Positions 54,905 through 63,875 of a DNA stretch of 64,000 nt are shown one piece after another (position 1 is the stretch's first letter; every line of letters begins with the position of its first letter). This DNA is from Algibacillus agarilyticus (GTDB lineage: Bacteria; Pseudomonadota; Gammaproteobacteria; Enterobacterales; Alteromonadaceae). The notes beneath the pieces were generated by a model. That model was given only the letters and a program-made list of their open reading frames with translations. It was not told the origin of the DNA and did not search any database. The stretch covers positions 1-64,000 of the forward strand of contig NZ_QMED01000008.1 in assembly GCF_003286125.1 (NCBI RefSeq), in the 5' to 3' direction. The position numbers were made by a program, and so were the translations under genes.

Positions 54905-55741
54905 TTAACTAAGTGATTTTTCAATTTCAATGATTTGATGCTCAAAAATAGCACTTAATGCATCCATTGTTTCACTTGCTAAAGTAAAATAATCATCACG
55001 TTGAATCACTATTTCATCAATATCTAATATTTCATTAACAATAGCCGAGGTTAAATACCGTGTTTTGTTCAGCGCTTTATCAATCAATGTATTTAAAGTC
55101 GCATCAGACGAGTTATTCATACTCTTTAATACTTTCTCAGACACATGAGTAATATGTTGACGCAAAAACTTTAATCGAATACGTTCAACACTCGAACAAA
55201 TTTTAGCCGTAACAGCACTGGTGCCAATAGCTCGAGACTGACCCACACTTTCTGTTACTGAAAGTAATTCACGCCAAATAAAACCAACATGCTTAAAGTC
55301 AGGTAAAAGCTCTTGGGTTAAATGATGACGTTCGGCGATGTCTTCTAATAGATACAACACATTAGCAAGCATATGAGTGTGTTGCTTAAAGCTATTTTCG
55401 GTCGTGATGTTTTCTTTATGGTTAGCTAATCGTGACCAATGATCTTTAAAGCCATTCCATCGATCCGCATTCATGACATCGGGGGTTAAATTTAACTGGC
55501 GCGTAATTTGTTTAATTTCATTTTTCAATGCATTTAAATCAGGCAACACGGCCGTATCACCTTGGCATAAAGCCGCACTTAAACCACGATGACGCTGCAA
55601 TAAACCGACCAATCTTTTAACTTGTTTAATGTAAGTTAACCCCGTTTGCTGTGAAGAAATAACGTTCTTTTTTTTACGTTTTTCACCCGCAAAAGCAGCG
55701 AATATCAACACCGCTACAATAATAAAAACAAGCCAACTCAT
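54905..55741 (-). CDS. NIT-like sensor protein
   Basis: A 278-residue protein with one N-terminal membrane helix (3-18) followed by a KRKKK stop-transfer signal, so the bulk is cytoplasmic. The helical body contains LQRHRGLSAALCQGD near residues 48-62, like the arginine-glycine-serine motif of nitrate/nitrite-sensing NIT domains (as in NasR), and then long helices. It has no output domain. Its place between an MCP gene and an EAL gene suggests a sensory partner. The NIT assignment is by motif only. Confidence 0.55.
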   Translation of the reverse strand: MSWLVFIIVAVLIFAAFAGEKRKKKNVISSQQTGLTYIKQVKRLVGLLQRHRGLSAALCQGDTAVLPDLNALKNEIKQITRQLNLTPDVMNADRWNGFKDHWSRLANHKENITTENSFKQHTHMLANVLYLLEDIAERHHLTQELLPDFKHVGFIWRELLSVTESVGQSRAIGTSAVTAKICSSVERIRLKFLRQHITHVSEKVLKSMNNSSDATLNTLIDKALNKTRYLTSAIVNEILDIDEIVIQRDDYFTLASETMDALSAIFEHQIIEIEKSLS

Positions 55742-55778
55742 ACTAAATTACTCCTTTGTAAATAACTAATAAATGGCA

Positions 55779-56924
55779 TTAGGAAACTTGGGTTAAGTTT
55801 TTTAAATGACTCGCAACTCGCTCTGCTTGTTCTGCAATATCTGCATTCGCGAGTGCGCCTTCTACAACCAATTCAACATGCTCAGATATCTCATGAGTTG
55901 CCATTCTCTGCTGTTCTGCGTTAGCAGAAACAATCGCAATTTGTTCTTGAACGTTACACGTTTCAAATTCGATTTGTTTTAATACATCATCCACCGTCGC
56001 GGCCTGATTTAAACATCGTTGTGCACGTTCCACCACATTGTCCATGCTTAAAACAATATGCTTACTTTGTTCTTTAACCGAAACAATACTACCAATTATA
56101 TTACTCGCCGTTTCGTTACTCCGTTGAGCCAATGCTCTAACCTCTTCTGCTACAACCGCAAAACCACGACCAAAATCGCCCGCTCTAGCCGCTTCAATCG
56201 ATGCATTTAACGCGAGTAAATTGGTTTGTTCAGATATTTCTCTTATCGCTTCAGACATACGTAATACGGTTTCAGTTGATTGATCTAGCACCGCCATTTC
56301 TTTCTGCGTACTTTCAGCTTCACGTTCAACCTGTTCAATTTCGGAATGCAAAGCAGATAAATGTTCATGCCCCGTTTTAGCCACATTACTGGCTTGTTCA
56401 GCGGTATCATGCACATCCACAATCTTACTGTTTACTTCAGCTAATGATTGGGTCATTTCAACAATAGCCGCCGCCGTAGAATGGGTAGAATCAGATTGTC
56501 GGCGTACATTAAAAGAAACCTGATTGGCGGTTTCTATCACCTGCGCAGCAGAATATTCGACTTCACTCATGCGTTGTGAATATGAGGCATTAATGCGCGA
56601 AAGCTCGCGGTAGGTTTTTAATAACTCAGAAAAAGAAGCACTGTATAAAATCGCATTCATCTTTAAGTCACGATAATCAAAATCACTAACATCGACATTG
56701 CGAACCAATAATTTAAATTCACGTACCTCTGCTAATATAAAAATGAACGCTGAAATAAAACCGTATAAAAAAATACAATGAATAATTAAAGCCCATTCTA
56801 ACTTTTGATAATAACTACAGCCAGCTCCGGCTATAAATAACAATAACAAAAGCAATACATATTTAATTAAACCAAAGCCCTTTATCATAAAAGTGGCTGG
56901 TAACATAAACATTAACATGGACAA
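55779..56924 (-). CDS. Methyl-accepting chemotaxis protein
   Basis: A 381-residue MCP. Two or three hydrophobic segments in the first 70 residues are followed directly by the signalling coiled coil, with the hairpin tip [21 protein letters not shown] and [18 protein letters not shown]. It has no large periplasmic domain, so the signal is sensed in the membrane or through partners, perhaps the NIT-like protein encoded 37 nt downstream. It is the first gene of the operon, with a sigma-54 promoter and an NtrC-like dyad upstream. Confidence 0.92.
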   Translation of the reverse strand: MSMLMFMLPATFMIKGFGLIKYVLLLLLLFIAGAGCSYYQKLEWALIIHCIFLYGFISAFIFILAEVREFKLLVRNVDVSDFDYRDLKMNAILYSASFSELLKTYRELSRINASYSQRMSEVEYSAAQVIETANQVSFNVRRQSDSTHSTAAAIVEMTQSLAEVNSKIVDVHDTAEQASNVAKTGHEHLSALHSEIEQVEREAESTQKEMAVLDQSTETVLRMSEAIREISEQTNLLALNASIEAARAGDFGRGFAVVAEEVRALAQRSNETASNIIGSIVSVKEQSKHIVLSMDNVVERAQRCLNQAATVDDVLKQIEFETCNVQEQIAIVSANAEQQRMATHEISEHVELVVEGALANADIAEQAERVASHLKNLTQVS

Positions 56925-56958
56925 ACCCTCACATCCTATTAAAGTGGTTCAATATACA

Positions 56959-56976
56959 AAGCAATAATTAAACCAA
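56959..56976 (-). promoter_or_regulatory. Sigma-54 promoter of the MCP-NIT-EAL operon
   Basis: On the minus strand TTGGTTTAATTATTGCTT has TGG and TTGCT with GG and GC exactly 10 nt apart. The -12 GC lies about 36 bp upstream of the MCP start codon. Confidence 0.55.
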
Positions 56977-57064
56977 TATAACAAAAAACAAAAAATATTA
57001 TTTTAAAACTGAAAAAACAATAACTTAAATGATAAATAGATTTATTTTTGCACTAGAACCTAAA

Positions 57065-57081
57065 CGCACCACATTGATGCA
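57065..57081 (-). promoter_or_regulatory. NtrC-like dyad upstream of the MCP operon
   Basis: CGCACCACATTGATGCA is a 17-bp dyad matching TGCACC-N5-GGTGCA at 10 of 12 positions. It lies about 90 bp upstream of the sigma-54 promoter, a usual activator distance. The region 56925-57228 holds nothing else that I recognise except the terminator at its far end. Confidence 0.55.
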
Positions 57082-57158
57082 CACTGTAAAAAAAATTAAA
57101 AAATGACCAATAAAAATCCAAAACAGTGCAAATAGATATAATCCAACGCATACAACAA

Positions 57159-57182
57159 AAAACAGCCCGAAAGCTGTTTTTA
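57159..57182 (-). terminator. Terminator of the GH13 gene
   Basis: AAAAACAGC and GCTGTTTTT form a 9-bp stem with a 6-nt loop and flanking A/T, about 47 nt after the minus-strand stop codon. Confidence 0.8.
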
Positions 57183-57228
57183 TCAATAAAGTCATAAATT
57201 GAAGTCATGGTTTTCAAAACCAAATAAA

Positions 57229-58941
57229 TTATTCAAGCCATAGTGACTGATAAGGTTGAATAATTAATTGACTGTCGGCTTCAATTTGTTTACCACTTAA
57301 CACATCAATTAACGTTAATGTGCGGCCATGAAATATTTTTTGTAAATCAAATTCAACTTTTCGACCGGTAATATTAAAAATGGCATGTATGGTTTGACGC
57401 GCATTAACGCGTCTGATCACAAATAATTGACTCGATAAGTCAAATACCTTTTGCTCGGCAACGGGAGAAAACGCTTTTTGCATTTTGCGCAACTGTAGAC
57501 GACGTTTAATTTCTTTAAAAACTAAACCATGATGACCATTTAAATGCTCATTTAAATCCTCTATTTGCCATTTTTTACGATTAATGGAACGCAACCGCCC
57601 TGTACTTTCCACCCCATCTAAATCATTTGGCGTAGCTAATAAACTATGAATATAAATTGCAGGGATACCTTGTAAGCTCATCATTAATGTTTGTGAACAA
57701 ATAAATCGCTCATGTTGCCATTGGTCAGGCCCCGTACGTGTGCCTTGCATTGCATCAAAATAAGCGATGTTAATTTCGTATGGGCTTTCAGAGCCATCTT
57801 CATTGCTCTTCATACTCACAAAACCACCAAATTGATGCATAGAATCAACTAAACTTTGTAATTCATGCGGGGGTAAAATATTTTCTAAAGCGCGAAGGCC
57901 AATCCCATCATGAGAAGCGGTAAAGTTTAAAAAAGAGCAGTTATCAGGGGGGGGATTTAAACTCATACACCACGAGGTAAGCGTTTCTGAATTACCCCGA
58001 TTCATGGTAAACAACACCAACGGCGGTAACGCAAACTGATAAATCATGTGCGCTTCGTCACCTTGACCAAAATAACTTAAGTTTTCACGGTGCGGCACAT
58101 TGGTTTCGGTAATAATCACCACCCAAGGTGCTACTTCGTCAATAATATCTCGCAGCAACTTCACCACTTCGTGCGTTTCAGGTAAATGAATACAGTTGGT
58201 ACCCAATTTTTTCCATAAAAAAGCCACCGCATCAAGGCGAACAAAGCGTGCACCTTGTTCAATGTAAAATAAAAACACATCGATCATGGCCACTAATACA
58301 CGCCAATTGGCATAATTCAAATCGATTTGATCTTCACTGAAAGTAGCCCACACATGCTTTAAACCTTGCCGCGTATGTATGGGCGCCAGTAAAGGTGTAT
58401 TACGGGGGCGAGTCACTAAATGGGTATCGGTATCCGCGGGCAGTTCAATAAAATAATCGGTGTAAGGCTTATTATTACTGGCATAATCTAAAAACCATAA
58501 GCTTTCACGCGAAATGTGATTTAACACGTAATCAAACATTAAATCGACATCTGCACTCATCTCCCCTATATCTTCCCAATCACCCAATAAAGGGTCAATC
58601 ATTTTGTAATCAACAACCGAAAAGCCATCGTCAGAACTAAAAGGGCAAAAAGGTAAAATGTGGATACACGGGATAACAGAATCCAAGTATTGCTTCCAAA
58701 ACAAGTGCAAACTTTCTAATGGCTTATCACTTAAGCCGCCAATCGTATTGCCATAAGTGATCAAGATCATATCTTGCTCACTCCAGCGATGTTCTTGCAC
58801 CTTTTGAGGGAAAGAATCACGATACTTTTGTATCAATTGCGTTAATGCATCAAGTGCTAATTTACTCTCGTCTGGCTTATATAAATGATCTAAACGCTTA
58901 GAAACAGTCTCAATAAAAAGAGTCGAAAACTCAGTTGTCAT
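57229..58941 (-). CDS. GH13_18 glycoside phosphorylase, probably glucosylglycerate phosphorylase
   Basis: A 570-residue cytoplasmic GH13 enzyme of the sucrose-phosphorylase type, beginning with GNTIGGLSDKPLE and HILPFCPFSSDDGFSVVDY. The nucleophile is Asp237 (RFVRLDAVA), the acid/base Glu279 (IITETNVPH), and the stabiliser Asp345 (ASHDGIGLR). The subfamily includes sucrose, sucrose-6-phosphate and glucosylglycerate phosphorylases. The divergent neighbours make glucosylglycerate, so the likely reaction is glucosylglycerate plus phosphate to glucose-1-phosphate and D-glycerate. That substrate choice comes from context. It is a single gene. Confidence 0.85.
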   Translation of the reverse strand: MTTEFSTLFIETVSKRLDHLYKPDESKLALDALTQLIQKYRDSFPQKVQEHRWSEQDMILITYGNTIGGLSDKPLESLHLFWKQYLDSVIPCIHILPFCPFSSDDGFSVVDYKMIDPLLGDWEDIGEMSADVDLMFDYVLNHISRESLWFLDYASNNKPYTDYFIELPADTDTHLVTRPRNTPLLAPIHTRQGLKHVWATFSEDQIDLNYANWRVLVAMIDVFLFYIEQGARFVRLDAVAFLWKKLGTNCIHLPETHEVVKLLRDIIDEVAPWVVIITETNVPHRENLSYFGQGDEAHMIYQFALPPLVLFTMNRGNSETLTSWCMSLNPPPDNCSFLNFTASHDGIGLRALENILPPHELQSLVDSMHQFGGFVSMKSNEDGSESPYEINIAYFDAMQGTRTGPDQWQHERFICSQTLMMSLQGIPAIYIHSLLATPNDLDGVESTGRLRSINRKKWQIEDLNEHLNGHHGLVFKEIKRRLQLRKMQKAFSPVAEQKVFDLSSQLFVIRRVNARQTIHAIFNITGRKVEFDLQKIFHGRTLTLIDVLSGKQIEADSQLIIQPYQSLWLE

Positions 58942-59139
58942 AGTATCTCCTACAAAATTAGTTCGACATGGCTAAACTTAAAACCACAAAATAATAACGC
59001 TCGATGCGCGACCCCATAACCATGCGATCTTATACAAGGTGTTGCAACATTTATGCCGCCTGCAAAAAGGCATTCAACTAGGCTGTAAATGATAGAAACA
59101 ACAAAACGCAACGACTCTTTTTTATGCATTAACCAAATA

Positions 59140-59156
59140 CGCACCAAAATAATGCA
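59140..59156 (+). promoter_or_regulatory. NtrC-like dyad upstream of the glucosylglycerate operon
   Basis: CGCACCAAAATAATGCA is a 17-bp dyad matching TGCACC-N5-GGTGCA at 9 of 12 positions and identical in its centre to a well-known enterobacterial glnA-type site (AAAAT). It lies 65 bp upstream of a sigma-54 promoter. Confidence 0.5.
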
Positions 59157-59218
59157 TTGAAAATAACAACAAAAACTCAAAACAACCTAACCAATTGATT
59201 TTAAACAAATAAAAAAAA

Positions 59219-59236
59219 CTGGACACGATTTTGCTA
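59219..59236 (+). promoter_or_regulatory. Sigma-54 promoter of the glucosylglycerate operon
   Basis: CTGGACACGATTTTGCTA has TGG and TTGCT with GG (59221-59222) and GC (59233-59234) exactly 10 nt apart. The expected start of transcription is about 38 nt before the start codon. The rest of the 342-bp divergent region shows no repeat. Confidence 0.6.
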
Positions 59237-59283
59237 CGTGTTAATCCAGCGAACGAAAACCACAGGCAGAGGCAGCAAAGGTC

Positions 59284-61062
59284 ATGATTAAACAACCAGC
59301 GAGCATGGATACGCAATTTCAAAGTGAGCTATTTACTCAACAATTTGAGCGTTTTTTGAATAAGTCACATTACCCTCAATCATTAGCAAAGCAATTGCAT
59401 GGCGTGTACTACCCACTTGCTTCATATTGCAATAAGCTGCATCAAAACCGCCCAATTGTGATTGGTGTTAACGGTACACAAGGCTCAGGAAAATCGACAT
59501 TATGCTCAATGCTGAAGTGGTTATTAAGTGAAGCCTTTAATAAAAAAGCACTCGTAGTTTCAATTGATGATTTGTACTTAACAAAAAAAGAACGACAAAC
59601 ACTCGCAGATAATATTCACCCTCTGTTAGCAACACGCGGCGTACCTGGCACCCATGACGTAACGCTAGGCGCCAAGATCATCAAACAATTAAAAAACTCA
59701 ACGGCCACAGATGATTTTAACTGTGCTATTCCGGTATTTAACAAAGCCATAGACGATCGCGCTGATGCTGATCAATGGCAACAAATAACCGAACAGCCCG
59801 ATATTATTTTTCTAGAAGGTTGGTGCGTTAATAGCCAAGCCGTTAATGACTGCGAGCTCGATACACCGCTTAACCAATTAGAAAAAGATGAAGATGAATA
59901 TGCCATATGGCGCACTTGGGTAAACCGTCAACTACGCAGCGTTTACCCTGAATTATTTGATTTGATCGATGTAAATATATTAATGAAAGCGCCCAGTTTT
60001 GAGCATGTTGTAGACTGGCGTGTAAAACAAGAACAAAGGTTAAAAAGTTTACAAGGGGCAGATGCTGGCATGTCTAACGTTGAAATAGAACGTTTCATTC
60101 AGCACTTTCAGCGTATCACTGAAACAAACTTACTCACTTTAAGTAAAAAATCAGATGCCATACTCGAAATAGATGAACATCAAAAAGTAACACATATTGC
60201 ACTACCCCATAAACCCAATGAAAAATTTACACACTGGTTAATGTATTCAGATTTAGACGGCTCATTTTTAGATCACCATGACTACAACTACCAAGCTGCC
60301 TTACCTGCGTTTAATAAATTACGCCAACTCAATATTCCCGTTATCTTTAATACCAGTAAAACCTTTGCCGAAGTGGCGGCATTTAATATTGAACTCGACA
60401 ACGACGCAGGATTTGTTATTGAAAACGGCAGCATGGTTTGCTTACCCGAACACATAAAAATACCAGAGTATCTATTACCCGATGTGCAGGTTAATCAGTA
60501 CGAAAATTATCACTTGATTAATTTAGGTACAAGCGTGCAAACCATTACCAGCACCTTAAAAAGCCTAAAACAGCAATACGCTTTTAAGTTTACGGGGTTT
60601 AGTGAATTAAGCGCCATAGAGGTTGCCGAATTAACATCGTTGCCGTTACACAAAGCTAAATTGGCAAAAAAACGTTATGCGAGCGAGCCGTTAGTTTGGC
60701 AAGACACCGATAAAGCACTAAAAAAATTCAGTTCAGAATTAAAAAAGCAGAAGTTAACGTTACTCAAAGGCGGTCGTTTTTATCATGTATTAGGTGAAGT
60801 AAATAAAGCAACAGCCGTAAATTGGTTAACTCAACTGTATGCGATCAATAATCCATACGTCAATTGGAACACATTATCAGCAGGCGATAGTCCCAACGAT
60901 TTCGCGATGCTATCAGAAACAGATATAGCTATTTGCATTCGAGATGCGCAAGGACAACACCTTGAGCTAACGAGCTCCAACCTACAAATCAACCCCGTTA
61001 CACACGGTTCACAAGGTTGGTGTGAGGGCGTAATGCAAGCAACCGATATTATTTTAAGTTAA
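59284..61062 (+). CDS. Fusion of glycerate 3-kinase and glucosyl-3-phosphoglycerate phosphatase
   Basis: A 592-residue two-domain enzyme. Residues 1-300 are a P-loop kinase of the D-glycerate 3-kinase type (GVNGTQGSGKST at 61-72, VVSIDDLYL, IFLEGWCVN). Residues 315-592 are a HAD-IIB phosphatase of the mannosyl/glucosyl-3-phosphoglycerate phosphatase family (SDLDGSFLD with Asp323/Asp325, NTSKT, KGGRFYHVLG, GDSPNDFAM). The two ends of the pathway are thus joined: D-glycerate to 3-phosphoglycerate, and glucosyl-3-phosphoglycerate to glucosylglycerate. gpgS, for the middle step, follows by 17 nt. The ATG at 59305 is an alternative start. Confidence 0.85.
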   Translation: MIKQPASMDTQFQSELFTQQFERFLNKSHYPQSLAKQLHGVYYPLASYCNKLHQNRPIVIGVNGTQGSGKSTLCSMLKWLLSEAFNKKALVVSIDDLYLTKKERQTLADNIHPLLATRGVPGTHDVTLGAKIIKQLKNSTATDDFNCAIPVFNKAIDDRADADQWQQITEQPDIIFLEGWCVNSQAVNDCELDTPLNQLEKDEDEYAIWRTWVNRQLRSVYPELFDLIDVNILMKAPSFEHVVDWRVKQEQRLKSLQGADAGMSNVEIERFIQHFQRITETNLLTLSKKSDAILEIDEHQKVTHIALPHKPNEKFTHWLMYSDLDGSFLDHHDYNYQAALPAFNKLRQLNIPVIFNTSKTFAEVAAFNIELDNDAGFVIENGSMVCLPEHIKIPEYLLPDVQVNQYENYHLINLGTSVQTITSTLKSLKQQYAFKFTGFSELSAIEVAELTSLPLHKAKLAKKRYASEPLVWQDTDKALKKFSSELKKQKLTLLKGGRFYHVLGEVNKATAVNWLTQLYAINNPYVNWNTLSAGDSPNDFAMLSETDIAICIRDAQGQHLELTSSNLQINPVTHGSQGWCEGVMQATDIILS

Positions 61063-61079
61063 CGTTCAGGAGAACTAGC

Positions 61080-62297
61080 ATGGGTGATTTTCATCAAAGC
61101 GGTACTATAACAACATTACATAATTTAGCCGATAGAACGACTGAAGACTTAGAAAGAGAGTTAATGGGCTTTTCACGCACAATGCCAATGACACTCGTTT
61201 TACCTTCACTTTATTCAGAATTAGAAACCGATGCACTTGAGGGCATCATACAAGAACTTAAAGATGTACCTTATTTAAATCAAATTATTGTCGGGCTAGA
61301 CCGCGCAACTAAAGAAGAGTTTGAACACGCCAAAGAATACTTTGGCCGACTGTCACAAAATTTAAAAATACTCTGGAATGATGGGCCGAGATTACGCGCT
61401 ATCGATGACAAACTGCAAAAACTTGAGCTTGCCCCAAAAGAAGCAGGTAAAGGTCGAAATGTTTGGTATTGCTATGGTTATGCGCTTGCACAAGGTAATT
61501 CTAAAGTTGTCGCTATGCATGACTGCGATATTAAAACTTATGATCGCGGCTTACTTGCTCGCTTAATTTACCCGGTCGCAAACCCCAACTTCCGTTATCA
61601 ATTCTCAAAGGGCTATTATGCCCGCTACGCCGATGGCAAGCTTAATGGCCGTGTATGTCGATTGTTGGTCACGCCTTTATTGCGTGCACTAAAACAAGTT
61701 TGCGGTTCAAACGAGTACCTAGAATATCTAGACAGCTTTAAATATTCTTTATCCGGTGAATTTGCTTTACGCACCGATGTGATCAGTAATTTACGTATTC
61801 CGAGTGATTGGGGTTTAGAGATCGGTGTGTTATCAGAGCTATATCGTAATTATAACGAGCGCAACATTTGCCAAGTCGACATTTCTGATTGCTACGATCA
61901 TAAACATCAACCGCTATCAAAAGAAGATACGAATACGGGCTTATCTAAAATGAGCACCGATATTACTAAAGCCGTATTCAGAAAGTTAGCCACCAATGGC
62001 TTTGTTTTCACCGAAGAGCACTTTAGAACGATAAAAGCCTGTTATTTCAGAAATGCGTTAGACTTTGTTGAAATGTATTACAACGATGCAATGTTTAATG
62101 GCTTAACAATAGACCGGCACGGTGAAGAGGAAGCGGTAGAATTATTTGCCAAAAATATTGTTGAAGCCGGTCAACAATATTTAGAAAATCCAATGGCAAC
62201 CCCTTTTATTCCAAGTTGGAATAGAATAAAAGCCGCTGAACCTGATGTTTTTGAGCAACTTTATGATGCCGTAGAACTCGACAACTCAGACTATTAA
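61080..62297 (+). CDS. gpgS: Glucosyl-3-phosphoglycerate synthase
   Basis: A 405-residue GT-A glycosyltransferase of the GpgS (GT81) type. It transfers glucose from an NDP-glucose to 3-phosphoglycerate. It has PMTLVLPSLYSELE at the N-terminus, the metal-binding DCD within MHDCDIKTYDR (148-150), and the later SGEFALRTDVISNLRIPSDWGLEIGVLSELY. AGGAGA stands just before the ATG. It is the second gene of the glucosylglycerate operon, after the kinase/phosphatase fusion. The product is a compatible solute without nitrogen. Confidence 0.87.
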   Translation: MGDFHQSGTITTLHNLADRTTEDLERELMGFSRTMPMTLVLPSLYSELETDALEGIIQELKDVPYLNQIIVGLDRATKEEFEHAKEYFGRLSQNLKILWNDGPRLRAIDDKLQKLELAPKEAGKGRNVWYCYGYALAQGNSKVVAMHDCDIKTYDRGLLARLIYPVANPNFRYQFSKGYYARYADGKLNGRVCRLLVTPLLRALKQVCGSNEYLEYLDSFKYSLSGEFALRTDVISNLRIPSDWGLEIGVLSELYRNYNERNICQVDISDCYDHKHQPLSKEDTNTGLSKMSTDITKAVFRKLATNGFVFTEEHFRTIKACYFRNALDFVEMYYNDAMFNGLTIDRHGEEEAVELFAKNIVEAGQQYLENPMATPFIPSWNRIKAAEPDVFEQLYDAVELDNSDY

Positions 62298-62331
62298 TTA
62301 GCCGCATTCACTCACAGAATGCTTAAGTTGA

Positions 62332-63657
62332 TTAATAAAGGTCAATGTCGCGAGGTAATCGAATGTAAAATTCGATTCCTTGCTCTTGCCAGCTGTTGGC
62401 AATAATTTGGCCTTTTAATTTTTGCGTAATGAGATTATAAACAATATGCATACCTAACCCCGTATTACCGCCCGATCGATTAGTGGTATAAAACGGTTCA
62501 AATAACTTAAATAAGTTTTCAGGCACCACCCCTTTTCCATTATCTTTATACAAAATCAATATTTCATCGTCGCCACACAGTGAAACTTCAATGCACATTT
62601 CTCCCGTATCGCGTCCAATAAAAGCGTGCGTTAACGAGTTCAACACTAAATTAATAATAATTTGCGAAATAGCCCCCGGAAAACTACGCATTTCAATGGG
62701 AGCAGGTTTAATAAACGATAAGATAAAAGGTTTATTTTTTAATTTAGGTTTTAATGTTTCCAGCGTATCAGACAATAACTCAACAAGCTCAAATCCATGT
62801 GAAAGCTCAGAAGATTGCTCAACAGAAACTTGCTTAAAACTTTTAATGAGCTCACTCGCCCGACTGACATTAGATAACGCTAAATCAATACTCTCATTAG
62901 TTTCAGCAAAAAGGCTTTCAAGATCTTTTCGACTAAAATTACCTTCTTTATATTTTTTTTCAATAATTTGAGATCGGGTTTGCAAATGACTTAACGCCGT
63001 AACACAAATGCCCAAAGGCGTATTAACTTCATGGGCAACCCCCGCAACCATACCGCCTAAAGCAGCCATTTTTTCCGATTCAACCAATTGAGCCTGTGCT
63101 TGCTGTAACTCTAAAATACCGTCTGCGACTTCTTGATAAGAACGATTTAACTCCGCGGTACGTTCAACAACTCGGCTTTCGAGTTCAAGCGTTAATTCGG
63201 ATAAGTTGCTTTCAACTTCGTGCAATGCCGCAATGCTTTGCACGCTTCCCGCGATCACGTCATCGGTTGTAATGCCATTATCAGTTTTGTAATTAGCAAA
63301 CGAATCTGATTTTATTTTCCGCCCACTAAAAACAACCCATTCCCATTCCTCACGCTGAGCTAAATCTAATATACGACAACGCACATCAATCACTTTGCCG
63401 TCATTTTCTAAGGCTTGCATAATAACATCATAAGCATTGTCTATATCATCAGGGTGCATAAACGTGGCGAGTGTTTTTTTCTCTAACCACTCTGATTGAT
63501 ACTCTTTACAAACCCCATGACTCGCCACATAAGTAAAGTATAATTGTCGAGTTAAGTTTATCTCCCAAAAAATGGTTTGTGTGGTTTGCATAGCCAAAGC
63601 AAGCCGTGCTTCAAACTCAAGAATTTTAGGTGCTCTCTCGTTTTGCTGATTTGTCAT
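62332..63657 (-). CDS. PAS-type sensor histidine kinase
   Basis: A 441-residue cytoplasmic histidine kinase. A PAS-like domain (about 10-125: FWEINLTRQLYF, FMHPDDIDNAYDV) is followed by a coiled coil (about 145-195), the H-box VAGVAHEVNTPLG, and a HATPase domain with the N-box INLVLNSLTHAF, DNGKGV and GNTGLGMHIVYNL. It has no membrane segment, so it senses a soluble cue. It is divergent from the response-regulator gene at 63876, which may be its partner. Confidence 0.9.
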   Translation of the reverse strand: MTNQQNERAPKILEFEARLALAMQTTQTIFWEINLTRQLYFTYVASHGVCKEYQSEWLEKKTLATFMHPDDIDNAYDVIMQALENDGKVIDVRCRILDLAQREEWEWVVFSGRKIKSDSFANYKTDNGITTDDVIAGSVQSIAALHEVESNLSELTLELESRVVERTAELNRSYQEVADGILELQQAQAQLVESEKMAALGGMVAGVAHEVNTPLGICVTALSHLQTRSQIIEKKYKEGNFSRKDLESLFAETNESIDLALSNVSRASELIKSFKQVSVEQSSELSHGFELVELLSDTLETLKPKLKNKPFILSFIKPAPIEMRSFPGAISQIIINLVLNSLTHAFIGRDTGEMCIEVSLCGDDEILILYKDNGKGVVPENLFKLFEPFYTTNRSGGNTGLGMHIVYNLITQKLKGQIIANSWQEQGIEFYIRLPRDIDLY

Positions 63658-63875
63658 AATATCCAGCTAAAAAAATTACAATAACTCCTTATAAAATAGT
63701 CCATTTTTTTATTCACCGTTACTTAGCATTAACAATTAACCAGCTAAAGCTCACTTTTTGTACAAAATAGACATTAAATAATTAAAAAATGCCGATAAAA
63801 GTTAAACCGCTTGAGGTAGTTTTTTTTTAACCTTTGTCTATACTTTTTAACACAGTGTGTGAGTAGGTTAATTTA

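Noticed and set aside
58950-59322. Two short minus-strand frames between the GH13 gene and the kinase fusion
   Set aside because: They have no ribosome binding site or recognisable domain and they cover the sigma-54 promoter region.
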